Below, in pieces: positions 10,918-21,345 of a stretch of DNA of 64,000 nucleotides. Within the stretch, counting starts at the first letter, position 1. Each line of letters opens with the position of its first letter. Made by a program: the position numbers and the translations under genes. This DNA is from Gremmenia infestans (taxonomy: Eukaryota; Ascomycota; Leotiomycetes; Helotiales; Hamatocanthoscyphaceae). The stretch covers positions 124,001 to 188,000 of the forward strand of contig JAFEVB010000021.1 in NCBI GenBank assembly GCA_032629725.1, in the 5' to 3' direction. Under the pieces are notes generated by a model, which did not search any database, had not been told where the DNA came from, and worked only from the letters and a program-made list of their open reading frames with translations.

Positions 10918-12314
10918 TCAATTCTTCCGCGGGGGTGTCAAAACATAGCTTGGCGGCCGCCCTTCATTGTCAAGTGACTCGTACTTCCCCACCAACTGAA
11001 CTCCATCCTCTGACCCTTTGACTTCTCTTCTGTCCTTAAAACAACACAGCCACTCTCGAATTAAGCCCCACAGTCCAAGCATCTTCTCGCCCCTTGGGAA
11101 TACAGTCCCTGGGTGTACGACCAGGAAACACGAAATCGCGAACACCATTGGCACAGCTTCAAGAATATAGAAATACGATTCGTGTGAGATGAGACCGTTT
11201 GTCGAGGCGTTCTTGCCGGCGGAGAACTGTATCAAACGAAAGAAGATACGGATCTAGCACGTAAAATTAGTTGATGACAAACCAAGACAAGAAAAGAGAG
11301 GCACGTACAGTAATGAATCCCAAACTAGCATAAGTAGCCCACAGCAATTTCATCCACCCCGTCTTCCCAGCACCCAATAACCCTTGTCGTTCAAACGCCT
11401 TCATTTCAAGATGAAACTTGATAGCCAGTCCGAGGAAAACAAAGATGAAGAATTGCTGAAGCCCGATACCACCCATGTAGATATGTATACCCTGCATGAC
11501 TTTTTCTGTCGGATCATTGGGACCGGCCCAACTGCCACCTATCAGTTGTATAATGAAGGAAATGAAGTCCAGAGTAACGAAGGCAAAGGCGAGTGCTGAT
11601 GCGGGGATAGACATGATAGTGCGAGCGGGATGGAAGAAGTAGAGGAGGCGGCCAAGAACCATATATGCGAATGCGTTTACCCCTTATGACTTGTTAGTGT
11701 GGTCTTCCAGGGAAAGTAGGAGCGGACGTACAAAGAGGGGCGAGGAGGACGAACAGACTAGAGACTAGCTCTATGCCCGCACTTTGTTGATAGCGTGTTG
11801 ATATTGAGCGGAAGGTAAAGGAGAAGGTCTCCCATAAAGCTCCCATAATCACCACCCAGGCAAATCTCTGGGGGTGGTGTTTTTAGCCTTTGTGGTATAT
11901 TTTCCTTGAGTCTTCATGAGGACTTACTGTCTTGAATTTTGCAGCTAGAAAAATATGGCTAATACTCAATGCACCAAAGAGGAGCGAAAAGAAAATCGCT
12001 GCACCAAAGCTGGGGTAATATTGATATAAAGCACCGCAAGTTCCAGGTGGTACATGGCCATTCTTATCCGGAGTAATGGTATGGCTGCATGTTGGTATGA
12101 CTATTGTAACGGTCTTCTGGGGAATCGTAACGTGGTCATTTGTAACTCCGTTGATGATATCGTAGGTCGTCTTACTGAAATATATACCCGTAGGCGCAGC
12201 AGTTGGCGAAGGAGAAATTGTAGTGTCGCGGGGAACAAGAGCTGGTGTGGATGTAGGAAGTATGGCGAGTGCCACGGCGCTGCTGGCGATGGGAATTAGA
12301 TTAAGAAGACGCAT
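10918..12314 (-). CDS. RTA1-like multi-pass membrane protein
   Basis: RTA1/RSB1 family (lipid-translocating exporter-like, seven-helix fungal membrane proteins linked to resistance to 7-aminocholesterol, sphingoid bases and other lipophilic stress). Exons 12314-11928, 11867-11732, 11682-11309 and 11253-10918 agree in phase and give 410 residues. The N-terminus is a signal-like hydrophobic run (ASSAVALAILPTS) followed by a Ser/Thr/Pro-rich extracellular segment of about 90 residues with two or more Cys. Then come the membrane helices, with the family segment NAFAYMVLGRLLYFFHP, a loop with DFISFIIQLIGGSWAG and EAVPMVFAISCFLVVHPG near the end. The C-terminal 60 residues are hydrophilic and likely cytoplasmic. 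The long extracellular N-terminus is larger than in yeast Rta1, a variation seen in filamentous fungi. Confidence 0.88.
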
Positions 12315-13334
12315 GGTGTTTCCGAGAGAGGAGTCCAGGTGATAGCACAGAGAGTAGAAAGTCGAGGCCGACGTTAAAGCGGCCCAATGAAATAAAGTGA
12401 CAGGATGTTAGAAGTTTTTGATGTTGATTCAGGTGCGAAGAGTAGAGTACGGTATACAATTATTGCTGCCCAGTAGACTGGCGATTGAAGCAATATATAA
12501 CAACATGAAAGAGGCTGAATAAAACGAACCACTATACCTTTCGCAGTATCATAGCCTCATCTGAAATCAATACCCCTGGTTTCGAGGCTTCCCTTATGTA
12601 GGAGTAGAGACGTCAAGAGGCCCTTTCGTACAAATGTCTTCTGTCGAGCCTGACTAAGTTCGCTGTTGCCAAGATAGGAGCCTATGAATGGCTGGTGCGC
12701 TATTATACAACTATATGAAACCGGGGTTGCGCCTGGATAATGGCTCCCCCTGACCCCTGAAAATACGATTTGTCCAATGAAATGGACAGGATCGGCTTAC
12801 ATAAATGAGGCGAAGCTATATGACAACCACGACCACGACTTTATTTAGGATTTTGTTTTAGATATGTTTACAAAATAAAACAAATAGCTATTAAAGGATG
12901 TTTGTTTGCACCAGTTGTAGCTCACAACGCCAGAAACTCACCAAGAGAAATCCGTAATCCGAAATCCGAAGTGTCGGGACTATAGGGAGTGGTTGCGGAC
13001 CTTTCTAGTCATGTGACTTAGCGTAACTGACGTAAGCGAAGAAGGCATAGTTGCAACCCACGATAGCCTTCTAGACATCATGAATGAAACCATCAAAACC
13101 AGTATCAAGTCTTACTAGCTAGTGAGAAGTGATCGCCCCCTGTGATACCAACACGAAGTATATATGTACGCTCCTAGCGGGTATTTTCAGAACGGACTGT
13201 GATTATCTCATCCCTGCCAACCCTTTTAATAAATAAACAAGTGTATACTGTCAGCAAGCTACTGTACATGGCCGCAATTATTCTCTTTATTGCAATACTC
13301 TACTCCCCGGAGTCACGCCTAGACCTTCCTCATT
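12315..13334. other. Gene-poor DNA upstream of the RTA1-like gene
   Basis: Contains the presumed promoter of the minus-strand RTA1-like gene. The rest is AT-rich with no supportable gene. It includes a 16-bp sequence at 13008-13023 that recurs near 19425. Confidence 0.4.
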
Positions 13335-13600
13335 AAATCGCTTTACCAAGGTAGAACCTATTCACTTTTTCAGTCTTTGTGGACATATTTCCTAGACCAT
13401 TACCTCCAAGTATCTTCTTCAGAACTGAGGCATCTGCAAGCTATAGCTTCTCATATTCGTGCTCGACGATTTCCACAGGAGCCTTACCATCGAGGGTGGC
13501 CTGTTGGTTTACAAAGGTAGGTCCAATTAAGATTACCATGTCTTCAGTGAAGTGGTTTGCATCTGTTACGATTCGATTCATTCATGAATCCACCTAGTTC
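13335..13600 (-). pseudogene. Unidentified coding relic
   Basis: The minus strand reads a protein-like stretch of about 65 codons: NHFTEDMVILIGPTFVNQQ, then KAPVEIVEHEYEKL, a TAG, then LADASVLKKILGGNGLG and on to TAA near 13337. Composition and codon choice look coding, and the internal TAG is at a place where CAG would fit. No start and no recognisable family. I take it as the decayed 3' part of a gene; an unrecognised short exon set is the alternative. Confidence 0.35.
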
Positions 13601-14251
13601 ACGAGTAAACCAGTTAATTCATGAATGTGTCAGATTTATGAATCAACCGGAATACATCCTGGACTCACATCAAAATGGCATTGTATAGAGCGGCCAAAAT
13701 CAAGGCGTATAGGCAAAGCCGAATGATGGTCTGGAAGTTCTATCTTATGTCTTTGTAGTTAAGGTTGAAAGGGATGCACACGCCAAGAATGATAGCCTCT
13801 TTATAAGACCTGCAACTGCGCTTTTATTAATTATCAATTTACAAGCACACATTCCGTTCTTGCTGTTCTTTTTAGGTTGATACTAGTGCCCTCTTAGCCA
13901 TTTAATTATTAGGAAATTTCGTAATAAGTGACTAGGGATCCCGTGTTTTACGTTAAAGTATCTAGAGTTAGGTTTATTTCATGCTGCTAGAAACAGATTA
14001 TGAATGATAAGAGCTTTTTGACAGTCGAGCGTTGAAACAATGTCAGGGTTTCCGTTGCAGATAAGTGCCCCAAGCATAGTTTACGGGTTTCAAGAACAAC
14101 TATTTAAATCATTAATTAAATTGGTCTACAAACTCTATCTATTTGACTTATTCTTTTAATACCCCCAGACACCTACACCACACCCACACTACTAACTTTC
14201 AGTCACGTATCAAGCACACACCTGTTATTCATACAAAGTACCAAAAATATC
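13601..14251. other. AT-rich intergenic DNA
   Basis: No gene seen. Several scattered copies of ATTCATGAAT-like sequence occur at 13577-13665. The last 100 bp (A/C-rich, with CACACC runs) look like a remnant promoter/leader of the following pseudogene. Confidence 0.4.
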
Positions 14252-15068
14252 ATGACAGAACTTGATGCTGGTGAAAAGAAGCTGAAGCCTCAGGTCCTAT
14301 CTGATCTTCAAATGGAGCGCCCAGATACCAGAAGGCTATAAATAACCCATAACGCCCCGAGCCGAGTAACTTGTTCTAGCCGGCGATACTGGATGCGTTG
14401 GTCTACCGGCCCACATTCCAAAATTCCGTGCTTTCCTTGCAGAACAATGCAGCAGGTACAAACTAGTCTTGTTGATCAGCGGCAACAACGACTTAAAAGG
14501 CCCAGATCACGTAGACGGCTTGGCAGATGCACTTAAAGAGCTGGAAGCACTAGAGCAACATCCATTGATGAATGGCAGGTTGAAGTTCCTGGAGCAAACA
14601 AATCTTGCCATGTCGATCGAGGGGTATAATGTCGTGATCATAGGCTGTACGCTGTGGACAGAAGTCTAGGAGGATGGAGCGACTATCGACGCGAGAATGG
14701 GAGGCTGGTCTAAGGAAAAGAACAACGCAACCAGAGAGACCTCCCTCCAGTGGCTCCGAAACGAAGTGAAGACCACTAGAGGTGATGAGAGAACAGCCAG
14801 CCATAGGATTCTTGTCGTCACTCATCATCCACCGTGCTTCGGCACCGCTAGACATAGCCAGGACCACACGGGTACTCGGAGTGCCTTTCAATTTGACATT
14901 CTGGGTAGAGAGGGTGTGGAAGGGTTGGGCGACGGGGACGTGTGGGTTTGTGGGCACACACATTTCACTTGCGATTTTGTGAAAGATGGAAGTAGAGTCT
15001 TTGCAAATCAGAGGGAAATGGGAAGTGGTTATAGCGATTATCATGGGGAAAAGACCATTGAAATGTAA
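14252..15068 (+). pseudogene. Calcineurin-like metallophosphoesterase pseudogene
   Basis: Binuclear-metal phosphoesterase fold of the fungal Ser/Thr phosphatase-like family. Visible motifs: QVLSDLQME at the start (normally SDLHLE), LVLAGDTGCVG (GDIG motif), LLISGNND (normally GNHE), VVTHHPP and VCGHTHFTCDF. It is broken in several ways. The frame is lost between about 14335 and 14375, with TAA codons in the candidate frames. A TAG lies at 14666-14668 after GCTLWTEV. Two metal/phosphate residues are changed: the His of SDLH is Gln and the His of GNHE is Asn. The C-terminal half from 14697 is open and reads well to 15068. I see no intron that repairs the frame. A dead gene is the simplest reading. 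Confidence 0.85.
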
Positions 15069-15675
15069 TGGATTTGGAGTCGCTCAATCAAACTCTTTGC
15101 ACATTTGCTTTTAATCGCATACCAGATCAATCATCAGAAGCACGAATCCCGTTTGAAGTTATAGTACCACTTGTATCCCTTGATTTCAATATTGTCACTC
15201 TTCCTATTCCTCGTGATCTGACCGTTTTCACGTGAATCTGTGGCGTTCTTCTAGAAGTTTCCAGCAGCCACGTGTCTATTTGTGCACGCGGTTACTACTC
15301 AGTCGTTCCAATCCGACATCTGCGTAAAGACATGCATATGGCTCTCTAGGGATAGGGAAAGGTGATTAATTCCTCAGTAATTAGCAGAGTAGCTGTCAAT
15401 GGGATCAAGAAGCTGGACGAATCATAAGAGGAATGTGATCAAAAAACCCTAACATTTCGTGCTTCCAGTAAATAAATATTTGGACGCATGATGTGCTGCG
15501 GCCCCCGAGAATGCCTCTCGTCCTGGCACAGCCTCGTTTGGCTGATTTGCCCTTTCCGCTGGCGACGAGTATTCTCCAACACCAAGACGAGTAGTACTTG
15601 ATCTTGACGACAAAACTGGAGAACCAACCTTTCCCATCACTCTACAGAATAGTCACCTTCGAGAATCCGGGAGAC
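15069..15675. other. Intergenic region upstream of the NLR gene
   Basis: No gene seen. Contains two CACGTG-like sites (about 15269 and 15284) and presumably the NLR promoter. Confidence 0.4.
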
Positions 15676-18461
15676 ATGGAGGCACTTGCTGCCGTCAGCC
15701 TTGCGGGCAACGTTATGCAATTTGTGGAGTTTTCTAGCAAGATCATATCCGAAGCTCGTACAATCGAAAGAAATGGAGAGTCATCGTCGATTGCTGATCT
15801 CCAGCGCTTCGCCTCAAACTCCACGAAGCAGGCGGGCATCATCAGATCCCGTCTTCAGGCTAGCACTTACACAAGACCTCTCAGTGAGGAGAATCAGGTC
15901 CGGGCTTTAAGAATGTCTCAAGTCTTCGCTGACCCTAGCATTATAGCATCTTGTTGATTTGGCAGCGGACTGCGAACAAGCTGGAAATGAGTTCGCAGTT
16001 TACTTGTCCACATTTTCGACTTCCCGAACGGCAAGGAACTTCCTACACAGTCTTAAAGACGGCATCAGAATCCGGTGGCGACACGAAGACATTGTCGCGT
16101 TCGTCGAGAAGCTTGAGAGCTTCCGGAGCGCCTTGACACTTGCAACAATACTCGCCTTTCGATCCAGTGTCAACGACCACAATGAGGATATAGAATTCCA
16201 CTTGAAGGCACTGCAAAAGTCAAGCGACAAAAATAGCGCTGAAAGCACGAGAAACAACGAGCAGATCAAAAATATACTGGGTATTGTGCAGTCACATTCC
16301 GCCTCAAATCTGGAAATCCAACAAAATATACAGAATTACCTGGACGACATCAGCTCGCTGCATCGATCCACGCCGCAAAATCAAACCATTTTGAAATGGT
16401 TAAACTTTCGTCAAATGTCTTGGAGATACGAAGAGATTTGCGACGCTTATCAAGAGACATTTCAATGGATATTCAGGCCGCCAGGTCCGGCCGATGCTTG
16501 GGACGACTTTGGCAACTACTTGACTGGAGAGGGTATTGATGCTCCTTACTTCATCAACGGAAAGGCTGGAAGCGGCAAATCAACCCTTCTTATGTTTATT
16601 GTCGACAATGAGCAAACATATGACAAGTTGAGCCTCTGGGCTCCGCAGGGTCAGCTCCTTGTGCTTCACTTTTTCTTTTGGAATTTGGGCACACCATTGC
16701 AGAAGAGTCAGACTGGGATGCTCCGAGCTATTCTTCACAACGCACTCTCCAAGCACCCTGAGCTCATTCCGTTAATACTTCCAAATATCTACAGCAACTG
16801 GAAGGATACTTATGTGAACGATGAACCAACTTTCGCGGAGATGAAAAGAGCATTGGAATTGTTCATGAAGAAAGCCTCGCAATTTTTCAAGATATGCGTC
16901 TTCATTGACGGCATAGACGAGTTGGCTGGTGATCATAAGGAGTTAGCGCAGTTAGTTCGATCTCTCACCAGAAGAAATGTCAAGGTTGTGGTGTCCAGTC
17001 GGCCCATCAATCCAAGCGTCAACGTCTTTCGAGGCTGTCCAACCTTGAGATTGCAAGATCTTACAAGACACGACATGGATCAGTACATTAGGGGAAATCT
17101 AGTTGATCACCAGGTTATGTGCCAAATGTCGAGGTTCGATCCACAAAGAGCAGGAGGTCTGGTTTCGGAGATCAAATTGAAGGCTGAAGGTGTCTTTCTC
17201 TGGGTTCGCCTGGTTGTGCGACTTCTCGTAGACGGCCTCGAAGCTGGCGATTCGGTCATGGACTTGCAAAGGAAACTTCGTTCACTTCCCAGGGACCTGA
17301 AGGACTTGTACCGAAGAATGCTGTCAAATATTCATCCTGAGTATCAGGTACAAGCATCCGAAATGCTCCAGATGTTCCATGTCTGGAATACCTACACCTC
17401 GCATCAACCACTCAGCGTGGTCAACTTTGCATTTGCTATGCATTCCTTAGATGAGGCATTTCACCGCCCAGTCGCCCCTCTGAATTTGGATCAGTACCTA
17501 TGGCTGTATAACAGTACGGAAGCGCGAATTCAAAGCCGGTGCTGTGGTCTTCTCGAGGTTGGAAGAGCTGCCTTGGGTTGGGCCTCTGGCGAAGACAGTG
17601 ATGGTTCGGCGGTGAGATATATGCATCGAACAGTTGCTGAATTCCTCGTCTCTAGCGAGGTGTGGGAAGAGATGAGTAAAATGACACAACACTCTGGATT
17701 CAATCCCGCTTTGAATCTTTCATCAGCCTGTCTTTCCATGCTCAAGTCGGCGAGCAATATCACGATCACATGGGCATCGAAGAGAATGTTTAACAATTTG
17801 ATCAACCTTCTTGGATCGTCCATTTGCTTTGATGGTCGAGTATTACCTGAGTATATGAGAGGTATGGAGCAATCGATGATAAAGCATCAGGACCTCTTCA
17901 GCCATCTCTTGGGCGGAGAAGCCTTTCGGGATGAAAAAAATTGGCTACAGAACTTCCGCTCCAATGTCGAGAAATCTATCAGCAAACATAACGCAGAACC
18001 ATTCAAAATATTGGGCAAATTACCTTATAGAGTTGGCAAGTTTGGACAAACGGCGCCTCCTGGAGCCCCTCTTCACCGTCCAGAACTTACCGAGGCCGAC
18101 GGATATTCATGTTTTGTGTTCTCTCCGGACAATACAGGCAATCCGAATGAAGGTCACGTTGATGGTGAAGTTGATCTTTGGAATTCATATTTTCCTCCTT
18201 CCCATGCACCTCGCCAGTCTTCAGCCTCCTCATGTGGATCTTTCACCACCCCGATTCAATTCTCGGATACCTGAAGGACTAACAGCCGTTCAATCCCACA
18301 TCAAGAAGCTACAGATCGATTGGCAGATGGTTGACGAGCACTTGGAAGGTCTTGGGGACTGGTTTAGCAAAGGGAGGAAGATAACCTTCAGCTCTCACCA
18401 GCAACAGAGCTTGAAGCCCCAAAACCCATCGTTACGAGGAGGGGGGCCGGTATGGGCGTAG
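15676..18461 (+). CDS. NACHT-domain NLR (STAND) protein
   Basis: Fungal NOD-like receptor, a class tied to allorecognition and programmed cell death. Exon 1 is 15676-15897 (MEALAAVSLAGNVMQFVEFS, a typical start for these proteins). A 49-bp intron with a CTGAC branch site (15898-15946) restores frame into exon 2, which opens HLVDLAADCEQAGNEF. The N-terminal helical domain takes up about 250 residues. NACHT follows: Walker A GKAGSGKST near residue 278, Walker B CVFIDGIDEL near 389, sensor-like VVVSSRPI, then a winged-helix-like part with VRYMHRTVAEFL as in DUF7791. No WD, ankyrin or TPR repeats follow. Exon 2 stays open to 18274. A different frame at 18220-18461 (IPEGLTAVQSHIKKLQIDWQ) looks coding, and an intron of about 55-67 bp around 18160-18226 could join it, giving the end at 18461. 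Confidence 0.87.
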
Positions 18462-18654
18462 AGACTAGAATACCGATAGTAATTTGCGCTTTGTCGTGGG
18501 TTGGCGGTATCCATCTGTGAACAACGGCGAGGACATTTGTGATGCTGACTCGAAACATTGCACGCTGGACAAGGCCGCTGACGGCCCGTTGGATGAATTG
18601 TAGACTCATCGCATTAATCCAGTTATAATGTTGTAGTACTGTACTAGGAAAAAA

Positions 18655-19020
18655 CATCTCCGCTTTTCGATGCTATGGTGATGTTTCACGAGCGCAGGGC
18701 GACCGGCCAGGCGTCATCCCTCGCGGATGGGGCTATCGCGGGGGTCGAACCTCTAATTACTTGGGTCGAGGGCGCTAAGTTTGGCATCACGTTTGAGTTT
18801 TCTCAATTATAAAATCGTCAGTGGTTGCACTTCGAATAGAATACGACACCTCGGTGTTCTCGGCCGATGAGGTACTGGGTATGGCCAGGCGGATTGACAT
18901 CGGATTGGGATATTTATGCCAGCATATGGCATCATCCATAACTCTCGATGACCTGGAAAATAGACTTTTGCATATTAACAGCACTATAGATGGTAGAGAA
19001 GGGGTTAAGAGCATAGATTT
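18655..19020 (+). pseudogene. NRPS condensation-domain relic
   Basis: About 120 codons resembling the end of a nonribosomal peptide synthetase condensation domain: PLFDAMVMFHERRATGQ, ITWVEGAKFGITFEFSQL, a stop and one-base shift at about 18810-18820, then VVALRIEYDTSVFSADEV and ARRIDIGLGYLCQHM. The two blocks sit in different frames and no start, adenylation or carrier domain is nearby. Local GC content is far higher than the AT-rich DNA that follows. I infer the last trace of a lost synthetase gene or of a duplicated fragment. Confidence 0.6.
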
Positions 19021-21345
19021 CGGGATTCGCTTAGCGACTCCTCTAACACTAGGAAGTTATAACAACAACTTGTAATAAAATACATACTAATGGACGTAAC
19101 ATGAAATAGGACAAGGTGGTTGTTCATACTACAGGTTCCTATGGTTAGAACACTGCTATAAGCGACAATCACTAGTTTATTTACTTGGTTTTTAGAACAA
19201 TAAAGATTCACTCTATCTAAACATAAGAGCAAACCAGGATAATAATACTAAAGCGTAGAATACAATTAGAATTCTTCAAAACTTCACATATATATATAAT
19301 AATAATTAATTATATTAGTAATAAGAACTATATAGTCATATTTATTTCTACTAGGCAAATCTGCACTTTTCTTTGGAATAACAAACGCTCTAGTTGCTGT
19401 CGAGATAAGTATGGTATTCACATGGTCACATGACTTAGCGCTGGTGACTAAGCGATGCAGAGGTGAAACCTTCTAGTCGTCTTGTTATCATACTTAGACT
19501 TAGATATCTAGGGACCAACTACTAAAGAGAGCGAAAGTAATATAAAACAAGTTACTAGACTAGCAAAGTGCACTATATGATACTAATAGTTCCACGTGGT
19601 TGCTAGGGCAACTGCCACGTGATACAACCTGTGTATGTTACCTGTATTCTTAACATATAATATAATTAAATAGATGTTTAAGTATAGTAGCCACATCTTA
19701 GCGTAAATTTTATTTCTTAGTTAATCAGGTATTAGGTTTTTAAGCCTCAGGTAAACAAAATAGATAAAACTTCTTATTAATGGTTTAGACTTTATAATAT
19801 ATAAAGATCTGGGAATGACTGGAAAAGAGAAGTACAGAAACAGTAAAGGGTTGCCAACTTGCCAGATGCAGCTGCGGTAAGACGGATGTGTTGGAGAGTA
19901 CGTGGTTTGATAAGGTATGGTGGAAGAGAGGTATGAGGTTAATTGCTGAGAACATCTTGGCATGCGCCCCTCCCTCGTGATCGCCGCGATAGCCCTCGAC
20001 GTGGGGCTGTCCCGATTCCCCAGGGACGTGCTCTTTCAAGTGCCGTTTCATATTACAGTATCGGCCTTGGACCCCGCGGTCCCAGTTTGAGTGATGCTGT
20101 GCATCTGCACGCAAAGTAAACGAGACGATTAAAGTACCGTGTACAAGTCAGAAGGATATCAATCTAGGAGCTGGAGACCTAGCTCCAATATTCGCGTGCA
20201 AGGGACACATATACGACGACAGGCTCGGTCACACAGAGCGTTTGCTGGAGGTGCAGCACTTCCGCCGGTATTCGATGATATCTGTCTTATTCCGTGGCAC
20301 TTGGCGCCGCGGCAGCAACTTGCCCAGTGCGGTAAGAACTCCTCTATTGCGAGGACAACGCGGGTAAGGTGCCACAACCAAAGATCGGGAAGCACGCAGC
20401 AAGCATATGGCCTCCGTCTTCCTTCCCCTCCAATTTCAAGGCCAAGTACAGTATTTGCCAACCCTGCAGCCCTCCGCACGTTGAATTCTCTAGATGACCG
20501 AGGAAGGTTGCTGGTGCCACTCATAGCGCAGCTCTGACTCCAAAAATGTAGTCCCCACTCACTTGTGTGTTCTCTCGTTTGTGCGTCCGTTTGTGACCTC
20601 TCCTCCACTCTGTATTCCCTATCGTGGGATTCATCCTTTGCTTCCTTTCTCTTGACTCTTTTCGCCATCTCCACGCTTGTAGCCTGCCCTTCGTTTCTTG
20701 CACATACGCATACGCTCTTTTTCGACACTTCGTGGCAAGTACGCGATACCATTCATTCCTTTTGGGGTACATTTTCGCGCAATTTATTCCACGGAAGAAA
20801 GGCTGGGCGCGATGATAAAAAGAAGAAAACTATCTCTATCCCCTAGCAACAGAGTGACATACCTCAAACGGAAGTGCAGCAAGAGATTCAGGTTTAGATT
20901 AAGAGAACATTGGAGAAGTAAGGCGAAAAGCAGCTGGGAATTGGAACTTGCCGTGGGGTATCAGGAGGGGAGTTATCGCAATTTGCCTCAAACAAGAGGA
21001 AATCCTGGGCAAAAGAAGTGCTGCTAGTCAACTGGCACCTTATCGAGTGAAAAGTTTTCGGTGCGGCTGCACATTCACATTGAAGTTGTGTGAATAGCTT
21101 CGAATAGGCCGAATGAGACCGCTCTCGAAGGCAAATCACAGCAGGTCAAAATATATCTATCGCTCAGCATTCGCTTCCCTTTCAACCACCTCCAACATCC
21201 AAACAACATCGTGAACCAGTCACCCAATACAGTCCTTACGTCTGCACGCCTTCAACTGTTCAACCTTGTTATCTAGACGACAATCCCGGTTTTCTCTCTC
21301 GCCCGCAACAACTGTTCCAGCATCAGTTTTCCTTTCGCACTCGTT
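19021..21345. other. AT-rich gene desert and leader of the DUF1996 gene
   Basis: 19.05-19.75 kb is very AT-rich with an imperfect CACGTGG inverted repeat at 19593-19622. A short minus-strand frame at 20114-19950 contains CNMKRHLKEH, which resembles half a C2H2 finger, but nothing around it completes a domain. 20.5-20.8 and 21.15-21.34 kb are pyrimidine-rich in the manner of a fungal 5' leader. Overlapping long frames at 20.1-20.75 kb on both strands look non-coding. Confidence 0.4.

Noticed and set aside
15850..15960. Apparent frameshift splitting the NLR gene
   Set aside because: A 49-bp GT-AG intron with a CTGAC branch site (15898-15946) joins both frames in phase.
18730..18765. tRNA-like B box (GGTCGAACC)
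   Set aside because: No matching acceptor stem or A box; it lies within the NRPS relic's reading frame.
20159..20752. 197-codon minus-strand frame
   Set aside because: Overlaps other long frames on both strands, Arg/Ser-rich without any domain, and lies in a likely 5' leader/promoter region.
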